Assembly: GCA_029449245.1 (NCBI GenBank)
Contig: JANATF010000014.1
Span: 56,001-120,000, forward strand
DNA length: 64,000 nucleotides
Source: Mortierella alpina
Lineage: Eukaryota; Mortierellomycota; Mortierellomycetes; Mortierellales; Mortierellaceae
Reading direction: 5' to 3'
Each line of letters opens with the position of its first letter. Within the stretch, counting starts at the first letter, position 1. The notes under the pieces were generated by a model that ran no database searches, was not told where the DNA came from, and worked only from the letters and a program-made list of their open reading frames with translations. A program made the translations under genes and the position numbers. Of this stretch, positions 18,866-29,207 are shown piece after piece.

Positions 18866-20470
18866 TTACAAGTTTATTCTCTTGTTACTTGGCGAAGAAC
18901 TCGCTTTCCTGGAATAGGCGTCGCGAGCTGGTATCTCATCTCGCATCCGTGACCAAAGCCAAACAATCTTTCCAAGAACCGCTTTTGCGTCCCCCTGCCA
19001 TTTACCGCGAAAATTTAGAACCTCATCGAGTTTGCTCATCCTGTACGAAACGGTCTCATCCTCATGAAGGGTGCATTCAATGAACGCCCACTCGGCAGAG
19101 TCCGTAACAATCCCGTATGCCCTCTGCTTCCTTGGAGGCTCTTCTTCTCCGTCGACATCATATGTCTCGCGCTTGCGCTTCTTTGCCGTCAAGGCCGACT
19201 CCAGTTGCACAATGTTCTGCGCCACTCCCTGTCGAAAATCATCCTTCTTCACCTCTGTCACGCCAAGAGTGTACGTATGTGTCTTCCGCGAATGCACCGA
19301 AAAATCCACTGGACCATTTCCTCGTCGACCACTGAGATTCCGTTGCGACTCAAGATACAGATCTTCCTCGAAGAGCCTTGTCGCTGCGACCAGAAACGAG
19401 GCTACCACCATTGATTTTGTCGCCTCATTCGCTCCAAACAAGTTCAGCACACGCGTCCTTGATTCAACCTCGTTGATGAGTTGATTAGATATGCTTCCCT
19501 CAAACTCCGAATCCAGGGCCGCAGCTTGAATGTCTGTGAATGGCGAAAGATCCCCCAGACCGGGATCGGTTGATCCAGGGGCGAGGTTATACTCGTCGCA
19601 CACATCCTTGAACGTCCACGCAGAGAAATTCTTAGAAGGTGTCTCCAAAGAGATGGTAAGCCTCGCTTTGGAAGTTGTCTTGACAACCCTGAGTATTTTG
19701 CGGAGATCCTCGTTATCGCGGATGAGTTCTGGCTTGGGTTGCCCGTTGTACACGAATATTTCCAGGTAATCGTCGTGGGCATACTGCGGGTACAAGTCGA
19801 AAATGTTCTTCTTCAGGTCGTCCAGAGTCGCCGTATCCACGATGCCACACCAGGAGAACGCGACTTTTTTCTCAGGCTTGACGACGATTCCGATGCCTGT
19901 TGCATTAGAATAAAGAAGTAAGTAATTGGGATTTGAATCACACAGTCGCGGTACCCTATGATGTGTTCACTTACTGAAGGATGAATCAAAGACATCAGAG
20001 AGTTGTTTGCGCAAAGCGGCAATCTCTGGGTCTAAACCTACACCACGTAACAGAATCGACAAAAACGAAAGGGATTAGTACATACTTTCCCAGCTGATTC
20101 ATGAGATGCAGCAACCGAGCATATGATTACCTGACGGAGGGGGTGATGGGCGCTGGACAATGATGTGGATTGTGTCTTCAAGCGGAGGCCCGACAAACAA
20201 CCTGGAAAGACGATTCGTGGGCGGAAGTTTCTTCTTGTCAGAGAGGGCATCAAGGATGATGGACGTCTCCTCTTCGTCGTCTGGTATTGAAAGGGATACC
20301 TTCCAGAGTGTGAGGTTGTTGGCAGTGATATCGTCAAAGGCGGGTGCCTGCTTGATCTTGATGAGTTCCTTGAGGTCGCCGACAGTATCATCAGGGCAAA
20401 CTTTGACAGGGAATGCGTGGGAAGTGGCTTCCCCATCCACTAGACAAAAGAGTGTTATCTTGTTCGTCAT
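18866..20470 (-). CDS. Crinkler with PD-(D/E)XK nuclease-like domain
   Basis: Three exons, 20470-20131, 20037-19975 and 19896-18866, all phase 1, giving 477 aa. The start is the ATG before TNKITLFCLVDGEATSHAF, ignoring an in-frame upstream ATG. Residues 1-112 are the CRN ubiquitin-like header (TVGDLKELIK, LTLWKVS, IHIIVQRP). Residues about 115-225 include LRKQLSD and an SWCGI...TLDDLKK segment like a second ubiquitin-like fold. The nuclease core is seen at GPVDF (D332) and VTEVKK (E349, K351), with an acidic helix EED near 312, the pattern of REase-superfamily CRNs. KKRKRE...PPRKQR (about residues 373-395) is a bipartite NLS. Predicted to cut DNA in nuclei. It lies 233 bp downstream of the next CRN, same strand. 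Confidence 0.82.
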
Positions 20471-20641
20471 GTTGGATAGATCGTGAGTGCGATGGTGGTG
20501 GTATTGTATGGATGCGGTGCTAGTGGCGTGATATTGTATGCTAAGAGAGCGGTGTGCTTGGGGAAGGGGGAACTCGGCGGTGGTGTATTGAATAGTGATG
20601 ATGCAGCATGGACACATGGGATGAATCGAGGAATCTCAGTC

Positions 20642-20649
20642 TGACGTCA
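20642..20649. promoter_or_regulatory. CRE-like palindrome upstream of a CRN gene
   Basis: Perfect TGACGTCA, the bZIP/CREB-ATF binding site, in the 233-bp gap between the two tandem CRN genes and about 170 nt before the start at 20470. One 8-mer could occur by chance. Confidence 0.35.
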
Positions 20650-20703
20650 CTGTATTCAAATCCGAAGCACTGCAACTTTAATCAAAACTCAACTACATGT
20701 CTA

Positions 20704-23700
20704 TCATGTCCTTGGTTTTTTAGAACGGTCTTCATCTTCATCATCATCGTCGCTGTCGAGATCATCGGCGGCTCGTTTTCCTGCGCTCTTGAGCCTGTCA
20801 ATAAACATGACATGTTCCTTAGGAAATATATGACCAAAGTTGACATCACTGACTCGTATCACGACCTGCTGCACGCCACTGGCGTCCTTCTCAGGAACTT
20901 CAACGACTGGTGGCAACTTGGGACCGCATACCATGGGGTATGCAACCACCATGCTGATGTAGATGTTGTCAGGGCAGTAGTTTAAGAAATCATCGGCGTG
21001 GTCTTGGATGCAGGGCGCCGAAACCGTGGCCAGTGCCTTCTTCCACAGACTATTGTAGAGCTTGGCTGAACTGTGCCGCAGTTTCATCTATGAAATAATA
21101 GTGTTAAGAGTCGTATATTTGAGTAGAGAGCGCATTAAAAGGTCGCTCATGTACTAAGAATTTGTGCCTTTAGCCGTAAATACCTGCACAAACACTGGCA
21201 CCATCCTGCGACCGTCGATTCGGATGAAGAACACCAGATCTGGTCCCGACGGCTTGCTTTTCGGGAAGAAGAATGGAGGGACGGGCATCTTATTGCGGAT
21301 TGACTGGTGGTTGACATGCGCGTCCATAAACTCTCCCATTGACATTGACTCGTGGGTCGTGCCTTTTAGGAGTGCAGGTTCTCTCCAGCCAACGATCTCC
21401 ACCTCGCCGACAAGATCCGGACACATCTCCGAGATCGGGGGCAGATGCGGCCAATCAGAGAGACGTCGCGACTTGAATGTCTCGCTGAAAACGGACATCA
21501 TGTACTGCTCGAAGAGATTTCCCTGAGCGGCTGCCTGTGTCCGATCCATCAATTCCCGGAGAGCCACCTGAAATCCTGGGTCCGTCGCAGTGAAGAAATT
21601 TTCTATCGACTTGAATACAAAAGGCTCATCGACAACTGTGACAGCCTCTTTGTTGACGATTTTGATCCGACCAAAGGCGCGCTCTACCAAGGATGCATGG
21701 ACACTGTCGATCTCAAGCGTATTTTCGCCCCAAAAGCAGCGTCTGTAAAAGTAAAAGGCGAGAATGTCGAGGACAGTTTTCACAGACTTGTCACGGCGCA
21801 CGCCTTTGTGCTTTTGGTGAAGGCGATTGAGCTCATGGCATAGATTGCCTTTGATGGTCCTGTGCTCCCATGAAACGAGCCTGTCTTCCGTGTCTTCGAT
21901 GAGTGCCCTCCATGTACCATGCTCGCTCTGCTCCACGATTTTTTCCTAGAGATAATAGGAAAAAAGGATATAGGATAAGCATGGGTTCTAGTATGGATAC
22001 TTCTCGTCTTCATCATGATTGAATACGTACAATTGCCACTATGGCAGGTCTGTACCGGCCCACAAACTTGTCGAACAGCATGTCAAGTGCGTCCTGCGAG
22101 AGGCATTCGTTCAACGCCTGTTTCGACTGCTCATCCTGCAGGCACTCCTGCACTCGTAAGACGTATGTATAAATCGACTCCTTGGAGGTCCAACCTGGGA
22201 ACTCGAGGTCTGTCGTTGTTTTTGCGGTGGTGGTAGAAAAGTGATAAAAAGAGACAAGTCGTTAGTACCGGAAGATATGTGATTGAGAAGCACGACCTTT
22301 CCTTTCAGGCCTGTGTCAAAGTGATCCACTTACAGTCAAGGGTAGTGGAGCTGTCCTTCAGACCAGAACCCGAGCTCTGTATCCAGAAGAGGGTATTAAT
22401 CGACAGTCCTGTACCACACGTGATAAGCGTGAGCTGATGCTGGCCGATATCCCGGAAGGCGTGCAAAATGGGTGAGAGAAGGGGGCGTGGAGACTCGTCC
22501 GAAGAAGACATCGATTGGAAAGAGCCATTAAACTGGTCGCCAAGGAACTGCGCCTCATCGTTGATGACGAGGAGCCTGGTGTCATCTCTGATTTTGGGTA
22601 AACATCCACGTTCAACAAGGCGATCCTTTGCATCGTTGTACACATTGCGGACCAGCAGGGAGAGAGGGTTCAAGCCGTGGTGTTGAAGATAAAGTAGTCT
22701 GAGGAACAGCGCATTGAACAAGTCTTTGAAAAGAACATGCGGGCACACCTGCAGGAGAGCCCATCGTGCGCTGGTGAACGACTCGCTGCCATCGGCGACG
22801 CTCAAGCAGTACTTGAATACGAGGAGTCGAGACAGAAATAGCAAAAGAGTTATCTTTCGTGCATAGGCGTTGTTAGCCTCAAGATCCACGACGGTGCAGG
22901 AAGCCTGGAGATCCTTCAAGTGATCACGGACGGAACCATAAAGCGTCATCATGTCCCCACTCCCCCAATCATCATCGGCGGCATTGAAATAGAATCCCCA
23001 GTGTTGCGATAGAAGCTCGATAACAGCGCGCGTCTTTCCACAGCCTGTGTGTGCACAAATGAGCGCAGATTACAGTCAGTGCTATGCCTCAAAGCTGTTA
23101 GGTGATATCCACAGAGAACACACTGCGGTATATGCTTACCAGAGACACCGAAAACCCTTTCATGAACATGAGTGAAAAAGACAACAACGATGTCAGTACA
23201 ACGGACAATAAACATAAACGAAAAAAGGCTTTGTCATCCGCTTTAACCTTCTTACGGAATATGATATCTATTATTCCCCTGCACAAGTTCGAGAATAGAT
23301 CCAGCTGCAAGATTCCTTGATGCTGAGTCAGGTGCTGTGGGGTCGGGAAGATCCAAGAAGAGAAGACTGGGCCGTGACTCACTGGGTTTGCCATAGTTGC
23401 GTCGCCATGCTCTCGGCAGGCCCCGAATAGGTCCAGTAGTTACTGGGAGCGCGCCCTCGCCTCTCACAAATGCGTCGAGAAAGTTGGTAATAGGTCCAGG
23501 AGCAAAGAATTTGTCCGTGATCTTTTTGATGTCCACATGGAGATCGCCTAGTTGTATGAGAAAGGGAAGTGTGTGAGGCAGAGAAAGACACAATGAGACG
23601 CAAGCAATGAGATGCAGGCAAAGCATATGCTTACCTGAGAGGGGGGTACCAGGGCGCGACTCATCCGAGAGATGGCCAGGGAGTGGAGTCAAGGCTCGAG

Positions 23701-24143
23701 AAGGGACAGGTGCATGAACTATAACACGCAATTTGAGGTGAATTAAGGTTAGAACATAAAAACAAGCTCATGCAGGAGGTGTGAGTAAGAGCAAGCGCGT
23801 CAACATTACCTTGAGGAGGGCGCTGGACGATGATGTGGATGGTTTTCTTTGGCGGCTGTTGCTCAAACACCTCGGAGATGTCGTCGGTAGGGTCGAGCTC
23901 TGTTTGAGAATCAATGGCGTTCAGAAGAACGGGCTGGTGCTTGTTTGCTGCAATGACGGGATGGGCGATGCGCCAAAGGGTGAGCTTGTCTGCAGCAATG
24001 TCATCAAACTCGGGTGCCTTCTTGTTCTTGATGAGTTCCTTGAGGTCATCGACAGTGTCGCTCGAAGAAACTTTGACAGAGAACGCGTTGGAGGTTGCCT
24101 CTCCATCAACAAGACAGAACAGGGTCAGGAGATTGTTTGTCAT
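20704..24143 (-). CDS. Crinkler with P-loop NTPase and PD-(D/E)XK nuclease domains
   Basis: Eight exons with consistent phases: 24143-23810, 23718-23635, 23547-23256, 23156-23140, 23044-22334, 22209-22031, 21945-21184 and 21087-20704; 920 aa. Residues 1-111 are the CRN header (LTLFCLVDGEATSNAF, TVDDLKELIK, LTLWRIAHPV). A STAND-like P-loop ATPase follows: Walker A GVSGCGKT (240-247), Walker B LLVINDEA (D405, E406) and sensor-like LTLITCGTG. The C-terminal REase domain shows E685 in NLFEQY, D775 in GPDLVFF and Q793-x-K795 (VFVQMK), a QxK variant of PD-(D/E)XK. The tail has an acidic run and a GKRAADDL/SKKPRT nuclear signal. This is the known CRN 'NTPase-REase' layout; a 17-nt exon 4 encodes most of Walker A. 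Confidence 0.88.
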
Positions 24144-24755
24144 GGTGTTGCGAAGCATCAAAGGAAACGAATGGTGAGGTGGTGAGGGAAAGAACGTGGG
24201 ACTGTAAAGAGAGAGTGACGGATGTGTGAGATGAGTGAGACAAACGTGAAAGAAAAGGAGGATGTGATGGGTATAAAAGAAAGAGAGGAGAAAGGCGAAG
24301 CACGAAGTGAGAGGTCGTGGGAGTGGTGGCAAAGGCGAAGTAGGCGTGGGAATGGTGACAAAGAGGACAATGAAGAAAAGAGCGTGGGATCGGTGGCAAA
24401 TTAGTCTGTTATTTCCTATACGGCAGGGAAATAAATCAAGTGACGTCCATTTTGGTTTTTTCGCGTTTTGCCACCACTCCTATTTCTGATGAATTACTCT
24501 CGCGCCCTTTCATCTCTTCATCACTACCCAATACCCACCCCTCTTTTCGTCACCCACCACGCATCGTTGCTCTTTCATATCCTTTACACTCTCCATCGCT
24601 CTTTTCATCGTACCCTCTCTCTCTTCGTTCACCCTCATCCTCCCTTTCACAACTCTCACACACACGCACACACATTGAGGTAGTGTCTGGAAATACCCCC
24701 TTCCTTGACATTGAACACATGGTCCTACTTCCTTCAGTTGTTTCATCGTCAACAA
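24144..24755. other. CRN promoter and pyrimidine/purine-rich spacer
   Basis: The first ~250 bp upstream of the CRN start are purine-rich on the plus strand (GAGAAAGGCGAAG type). Next is a CT-rich tract to 24660 and a (CA)n run near 24655-24675. Several open frames reflect the compositional bias only. Confidence 0.45.
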
Positions 24756-24759
24756 CAGG

Positions 24760-25200
24760 TGGAGGGTTATATGCTGAGGGACATTGGGCGTTCGGGGTGA
24801 TCCCGTGCAAAGCGTCTCGCAGATCCAATGTCCTTCACTCCATGACTTGGATAGTGTATAGCCCGACATCACTGGTCTGCAGCGCCTTCGAACCTATGAA
24901 GGGTCTGCCTCCTTGCGCTCGAATTCGAATCGAGTAAAGCCTCTGGCCAGCAAGGTTGCCATCCAATTTTTACCTGAGTCTTGTTAAACCGATGGAGGGC
25001 TATATGCTGAGGGACATTGGGCGTTCGGGGTGATCCCGTGCAAAGCGTCTCGCGGATCCAATGTCCTTCACTCCATGACGTGGATAGTCTATAGCCCGAT
25101 ATCAATGGTCTGCAGCGCCTTCGAACTTATGAAGGGCCTGCCTCCTTGCGCTCGAATTCGAATCGAGTAAAGCCTCTGGCCAGCAAGGTTGCCATTCAAG
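24760..25200. repeat. tandem duplication, two units offset by 233 bp
   Basis: About 207 bp starting TGGAGGGYTATATGCTGAGG (24760 and 24993) and ending GGCCAGCAAGGTTGCCATYC (near 24965 and 25198), separated by a 26-bp linker. The copies differ at only a few sites. No coding potential is evident. Function unknown; it lies about 170 bp upstream of the next gene. Confidence 0.85.
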
Positions 25201-25371
25201 ATTGAGGTTCTCTTATTCCATTCATTGCTTTGGCTCCTGTGTCCTTACGCATCCGAACTGACTGGAGTTTTTCATCCTTGTTCCTTTCCTCGTTTGCGCC
25301 ATTACGAGTTGCACTGTTTAGGACCTTGGCTCCGAAAGAGTGATTTGTTTCGACCTGGTCTCTCTATTACA

Positions 25372-27447
25372 ATGAGTAAGCGTTTTCTCAACAACAAATC
25401 CATGGACCAGGAGTATGAAGAACGACGTCAGTTCATCCGCCAGTATGCACCGTCGATGGAGCTCAAACCTCTTGCGAAACGATTCTTTGCGAAGTTTGAT
25501 CTTCAAAGCAAAAGTGCCGCATACGATGCACTGTTGTCCTCACTCAATTCGACAGGATGCGAACAACAAGCCAATGAAGTGAAGGTATGTGTCATTAACG
25601 GTTGTTTATGTTTTTATTTTATTTTCATGGCACGATGTTCAATGTCTAATTTTGACTTGATGTTCTGACAGACACAGGAATTTAAGAGTTGGATTACAGA
25701 TGTTCTTTCAGAGGACAAGGCGACTAGCAAGATGAGTTTGTTGACCGCCATTAAAAGGCGCCGGACTCAGCTCGAAGTGTCTGGAGTTATCAAAGGCCAT
25801 CATATGATACAGTCAGGAATGAATCGTCTAGTTGATGAGGTAAGAGCGTTACTCTTACATTTTTTATGCGGTATCTCTCTCATTCGGCATTGTCTAATTA
25901 ATACGAGTTACCGATCTTTACTAGGCAATCTCGCCTTGTTCCACAGATGATGATTCGCAAGGCGGAAAATGCAATGGTGCAGTATCGCCGTCTGTTGCTT
26001 ATCAGGAGAGACGAGAGGCCAGAGCAGGTAAACATGGACATCAGTGCCTGAGGAAATATTATGTCATCCGCAAATTTGATTAGGCTGACACTGAGTGGAA
26101 TCAATCTATAGGTAGCAGCATTGATGAGGAAAAGCGAGGTATGGAGCCAGGTGGTACTCCGGTCTTTATGTCGACGTCCGTCCCAAGTGAAAAAGTGCAA
26201 AAGGAATTCCCAGGTAAGTCGTGTAAATATTTGGTTCGAGCGAGTTGAATAGTAATTAGATTTACAATCCTTAACACTACCTAAGTAGATCCTACGCTTA
26301 GACTGGAACACTTTGCAACTCTAGGACAGGCAATAGTTTGGAACGTTGATGGCACTGATATGGTTCAGAAGTTTCACGGTTTTCGCACAGAAAATCAAGG
26401 TCCTTTCTCTTTGGCCCGTGATGGAATTGCTGATCTGACGCATGACTCCTTATTTTGCCAGACGCTGGATCCGACTGTGCTTTCTACAGTCAGACGTGCA
26501 GAACCTGCTCCAAACATTTATGAGCGTTGGCCTACGCTTGGCCCCATCTGCAACCGCGTTTTTGCGTCGAATACCTACGATGAAGTGGCACGTGCCGTCC
26601 GCTCCGAGAACATGCGTGATCCCATTGCGGCATATCTCTTCGTTATCGTCATGGCTTAGTAAGTGAATTGTGCTCTTTAATATTTGGCCCCTCTCAGATG
26701 CTGTTATTGTATCGTTCATAACACCGTTATTTTGTCTGTTATAGCTGGCAATATTTTCATTTTCACGACGAGATTCCGGAAAATATCAACGAGCGAGAAG
26801 GATTCGCCGGGTTAACATGGTCTTTCATGCAAACGCCATTAGCATTGTACGGGATCCAATCGCGTTATCTTGAAGTTCTCATCACAGCCGTTGAAGGAAG
26901 GAAAAATCAGGACAAAGATCCCTTGCTGGAGGTGAAGGAGATAGGACAGTATGCCGACGCAGTTGCCATCCACAACAACCAGCAGCTGTTACTAGCCGAA
27001 GCCGCCCTTATCCATTACCCCACGCTTGAGAAGCGCCGACAGGATGAATTCAAGCTTGCAAGGGCTCTGAGGGACTTGTGGATTAGTCACGTTCGATCTG
27101 TTAGCAGCCTAGCAGTCCCTCCTCGAGGTCTGGCTGTATTTGGATCTGTGTCGTTCAAAGATGAGACCAAGTTGTTACGCATGGATTTTCAAGGTGCGTT
27201 CCGATTGCAACAGTTCGATTTATTTGTCATTCCGCTGAGTAAGTCCGATTTCGGCAACAAGATGAGGGCAGCAGTGACCAGCTGCCTTGAGTTAGCCGCC
27301 CGCCTACATCAAGAGGTTGAGCGCCGTCGTCAGCCCTCTATTACCCTTGGATATTATGATCGAATAGCATTAGCCGATGCATCACTTCTGATCGAGAAGA
27401 CGACCTCCACTCCAACCAAAGTTCCCAAGACCCCTAAGAAGAAGTAA
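25372..27447 (+). CDS. six-exon gene of unknown family
   Basis: Exons 25372-25584, 25672-25839, 25925-26027, 26112-26213, 26289-26658 and 26745-27447, with GT-AG junctions in frame, giving 552 aa. The N-terminal ~130 residues are helical and basic. A Ser/Gly/Glu linker (about 130-205) follows, then a globular part rich in aromatics (YWQYFHFHDEIPENINEREGFAGLTW) and a long helical C-terminus ending in a Lys/Pro/Thr tail (TPTKVPKTPKKK). I recognise no domain. A DPLLEVKE stretch superficially resembles an ExK nuclease motif but lacks a supporting partner. An AATAAA-like CAATAAAG follows the stop closely. Probably a real, lineage-restricted protein that may act in the nucleus. Confidence 0.65.
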
Positions 27448-27495
27448 CAATAAAGCAATCACCAAATCTTACGTTAATATATGTATCCCTGCTTA

Positions 27496-27756
27496 AAGTC
27501 GTCTGAAATGGACCCTCCACCAGACCACCCCACGTAATATGATTCAGGACGCGGGGGTCTATTCGTATTCAACTAAAAATCAGAAAAGGCGGTAATCGTC
27601 GCGTTCTAGCACGGATTCTGACTTGGAGGCGTTCAGCCATAATTCAACGGATGATAGCTTCGGGCCATTGCTTGCTCAAGCAGGCCCAAATACCAATTAT
27701 CCGAATGAACGGTTCCTCGAGGACAAAGTTCAATTACTATTGCAACAACATTTCAT

Positions 27757-27811
<55 letters not shown>

Positions 27812-27855
27812 ATTTGTGGGTGAACAATCCAACGCTTACTGAATTCTGCTTCAGT

Positions 27856-27891
<36 letters not shown>

Positions 27892-27918
27892 AACGTCGCT
27901 ATGAACGCTTGGCTGCCC
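27496..27918 (-). pseudogene. 28S rRNA 3'-region fragment, copy A
   Basis: The minus strand matches the conserved 3' domain of fungal large-subunit rRNA, from the ...AGCGTTCATAGCGAC helix through the GGGTTTAGACCGTCGTGAGACAGG helix to the region before the 3' terminus. The sarcin-ricin loop is altered (plus strand TTCCTCGAGGACAAAG at 27713-27728 instead of TTCCTCTCGTACTAAG). An internal piece near 27510-27525 is deleted relative to copy C. Not part of a functional rDNA unit. Confidence 0.9.
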
Positions 27919-29207
27919 AACGCAGTCGCCGCACCCTCCTTTCCTTCCCCTCTATTTTAAGACTCCCTTAGCACGGTATGGCGTGCCAGGAATGCTTTTC
28001 TTTGCGTAAATAGGGCGTGGTGTTGGGTGAAAGCCTGTATGCATGGGGATTTTGCATTGTGCAGAATGAACAAGAAAGACAATTTAGGTGGTCAGTGCAC
28101 CAGGATGTTCCTTATCAATCTCTTTTTTTCCTCCCAAGTGCGCACAAATGGCACCAGGCTCTTTTTCTTAGAAAGAGCAATATGCATGGGAATCTTGCAT
28201 TGCGAGAGAAGAAAGAAATAATCGGTCAGTGCACAAAAAGACGGAAGACGTTCCTTGTCACTCTCCTCTACTTTTTCTCGAGTGCATGATTGAACTTACC
28301 AGTTGCCAAGAACCTTCTGCACTCACACAAACAGCATGCATGATTTGCTTATGCTTATGTCTCCTTCCATGTCTTTGCTTTCAGGAACTCGCACTGCTTC
28401 CCTTTCTCTCTTCGGTATACTCAGTTCCAAGACTATCCTCATTCTCCCGCACGATTTGTCCGTTTTTCTCTCATCATGCCCCACAGCCATTCAGACGTTG
28501 CAATGGACAAGATTCGATTGTTTAGAGAACGAACCCGAAAGAGAAATTGTATTTGAAATTGCATCTCAATCAACCCCTTGTGCCTGGTATGTGGTAGAAT
28601 ACCGCTAATGAGAGTGTTTGCGATCACCGTGGAACGATTCAGGGGCTATTACGTAGCGGAAAAGATTAAGGTTTGCATAATGCTTGCGTATTGCACACAA
28701 AATTGCAGAGGCTTGGCGTACCTTTTTTCTGGGGAAAAAATATTATTCTGCTCCTTCTGTTGTTTTCACCCCATACACACCATTAGCTCCATCAACTCTC
28801 TTTCGCTTTCTTGGTACGTAGCCTGAGATGGGTCGCTTGACTTAGAAAGATACATCAGTATGAACAAAGCCATTTACATGGGATTGTCTTCGAAATCTAG
28901 CAACTCCTGTTGGCCAACAGAGCAGACGATTGAACCCACCTAAGCCCTTAGAAAAGGATTTTACGAGTCCAGTATGGATTGTAAGCTATGCTTATTTTGT
29001 AGTGTTGTAAGCTATCTGCTCATGAGGGTATAGTGTATTCATGATCTCCTCGTTCTACTACTGAATAGTATCGAGAACGACTTCTGAAAAGTCCAACGCG
29101 CCTGTCTCTGGCAGTGTCTCCTATATCACGGACCGTCAGCGTAAGCAACATAGCTTTGTATTGGCAAAGGAACTTCTTAGTTGAGAATCGATAGCTAACA
29201 CTTTGAG
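27919..29207. other. upstream region of the NACHT-HEAT gene
   Basis: Apart from the 143-bp modules it is AT-rich DNA without a supported gene. A candidate first exon of the NACHT gene is seen at 28974-28980 (ATGGATT followed by GTAAGC). Short open frames at 28303-28826 are not supported. Confidence 0.4.
28036..28290 (+). repeat. two tandem units of a ~143-bp module (GGTCAGTGCAC family)
   Basis: Unit 1 begins TGCATGGGGATTTTGCATTG (about 28039) and unit 2 begins TGCATGGGAATCTTGCATTG (about 28181). Each carries GGTCAGTGCAC, then GTTCCTT, then a CT-rich stretch and AGTGC. A third unit lies at 44133-44250, upstream of the coiled-coil-LRR gene. Both locations directly follow a 28S fragment. Confidence 0.7.

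Noticed and set aside
27496-27918. Functional rDNA locus
   Set aside because: Only 3' pieces of 28S are present, with a changed sarcin-ricin loop and no 18S, 5.8S or ITS nearby.
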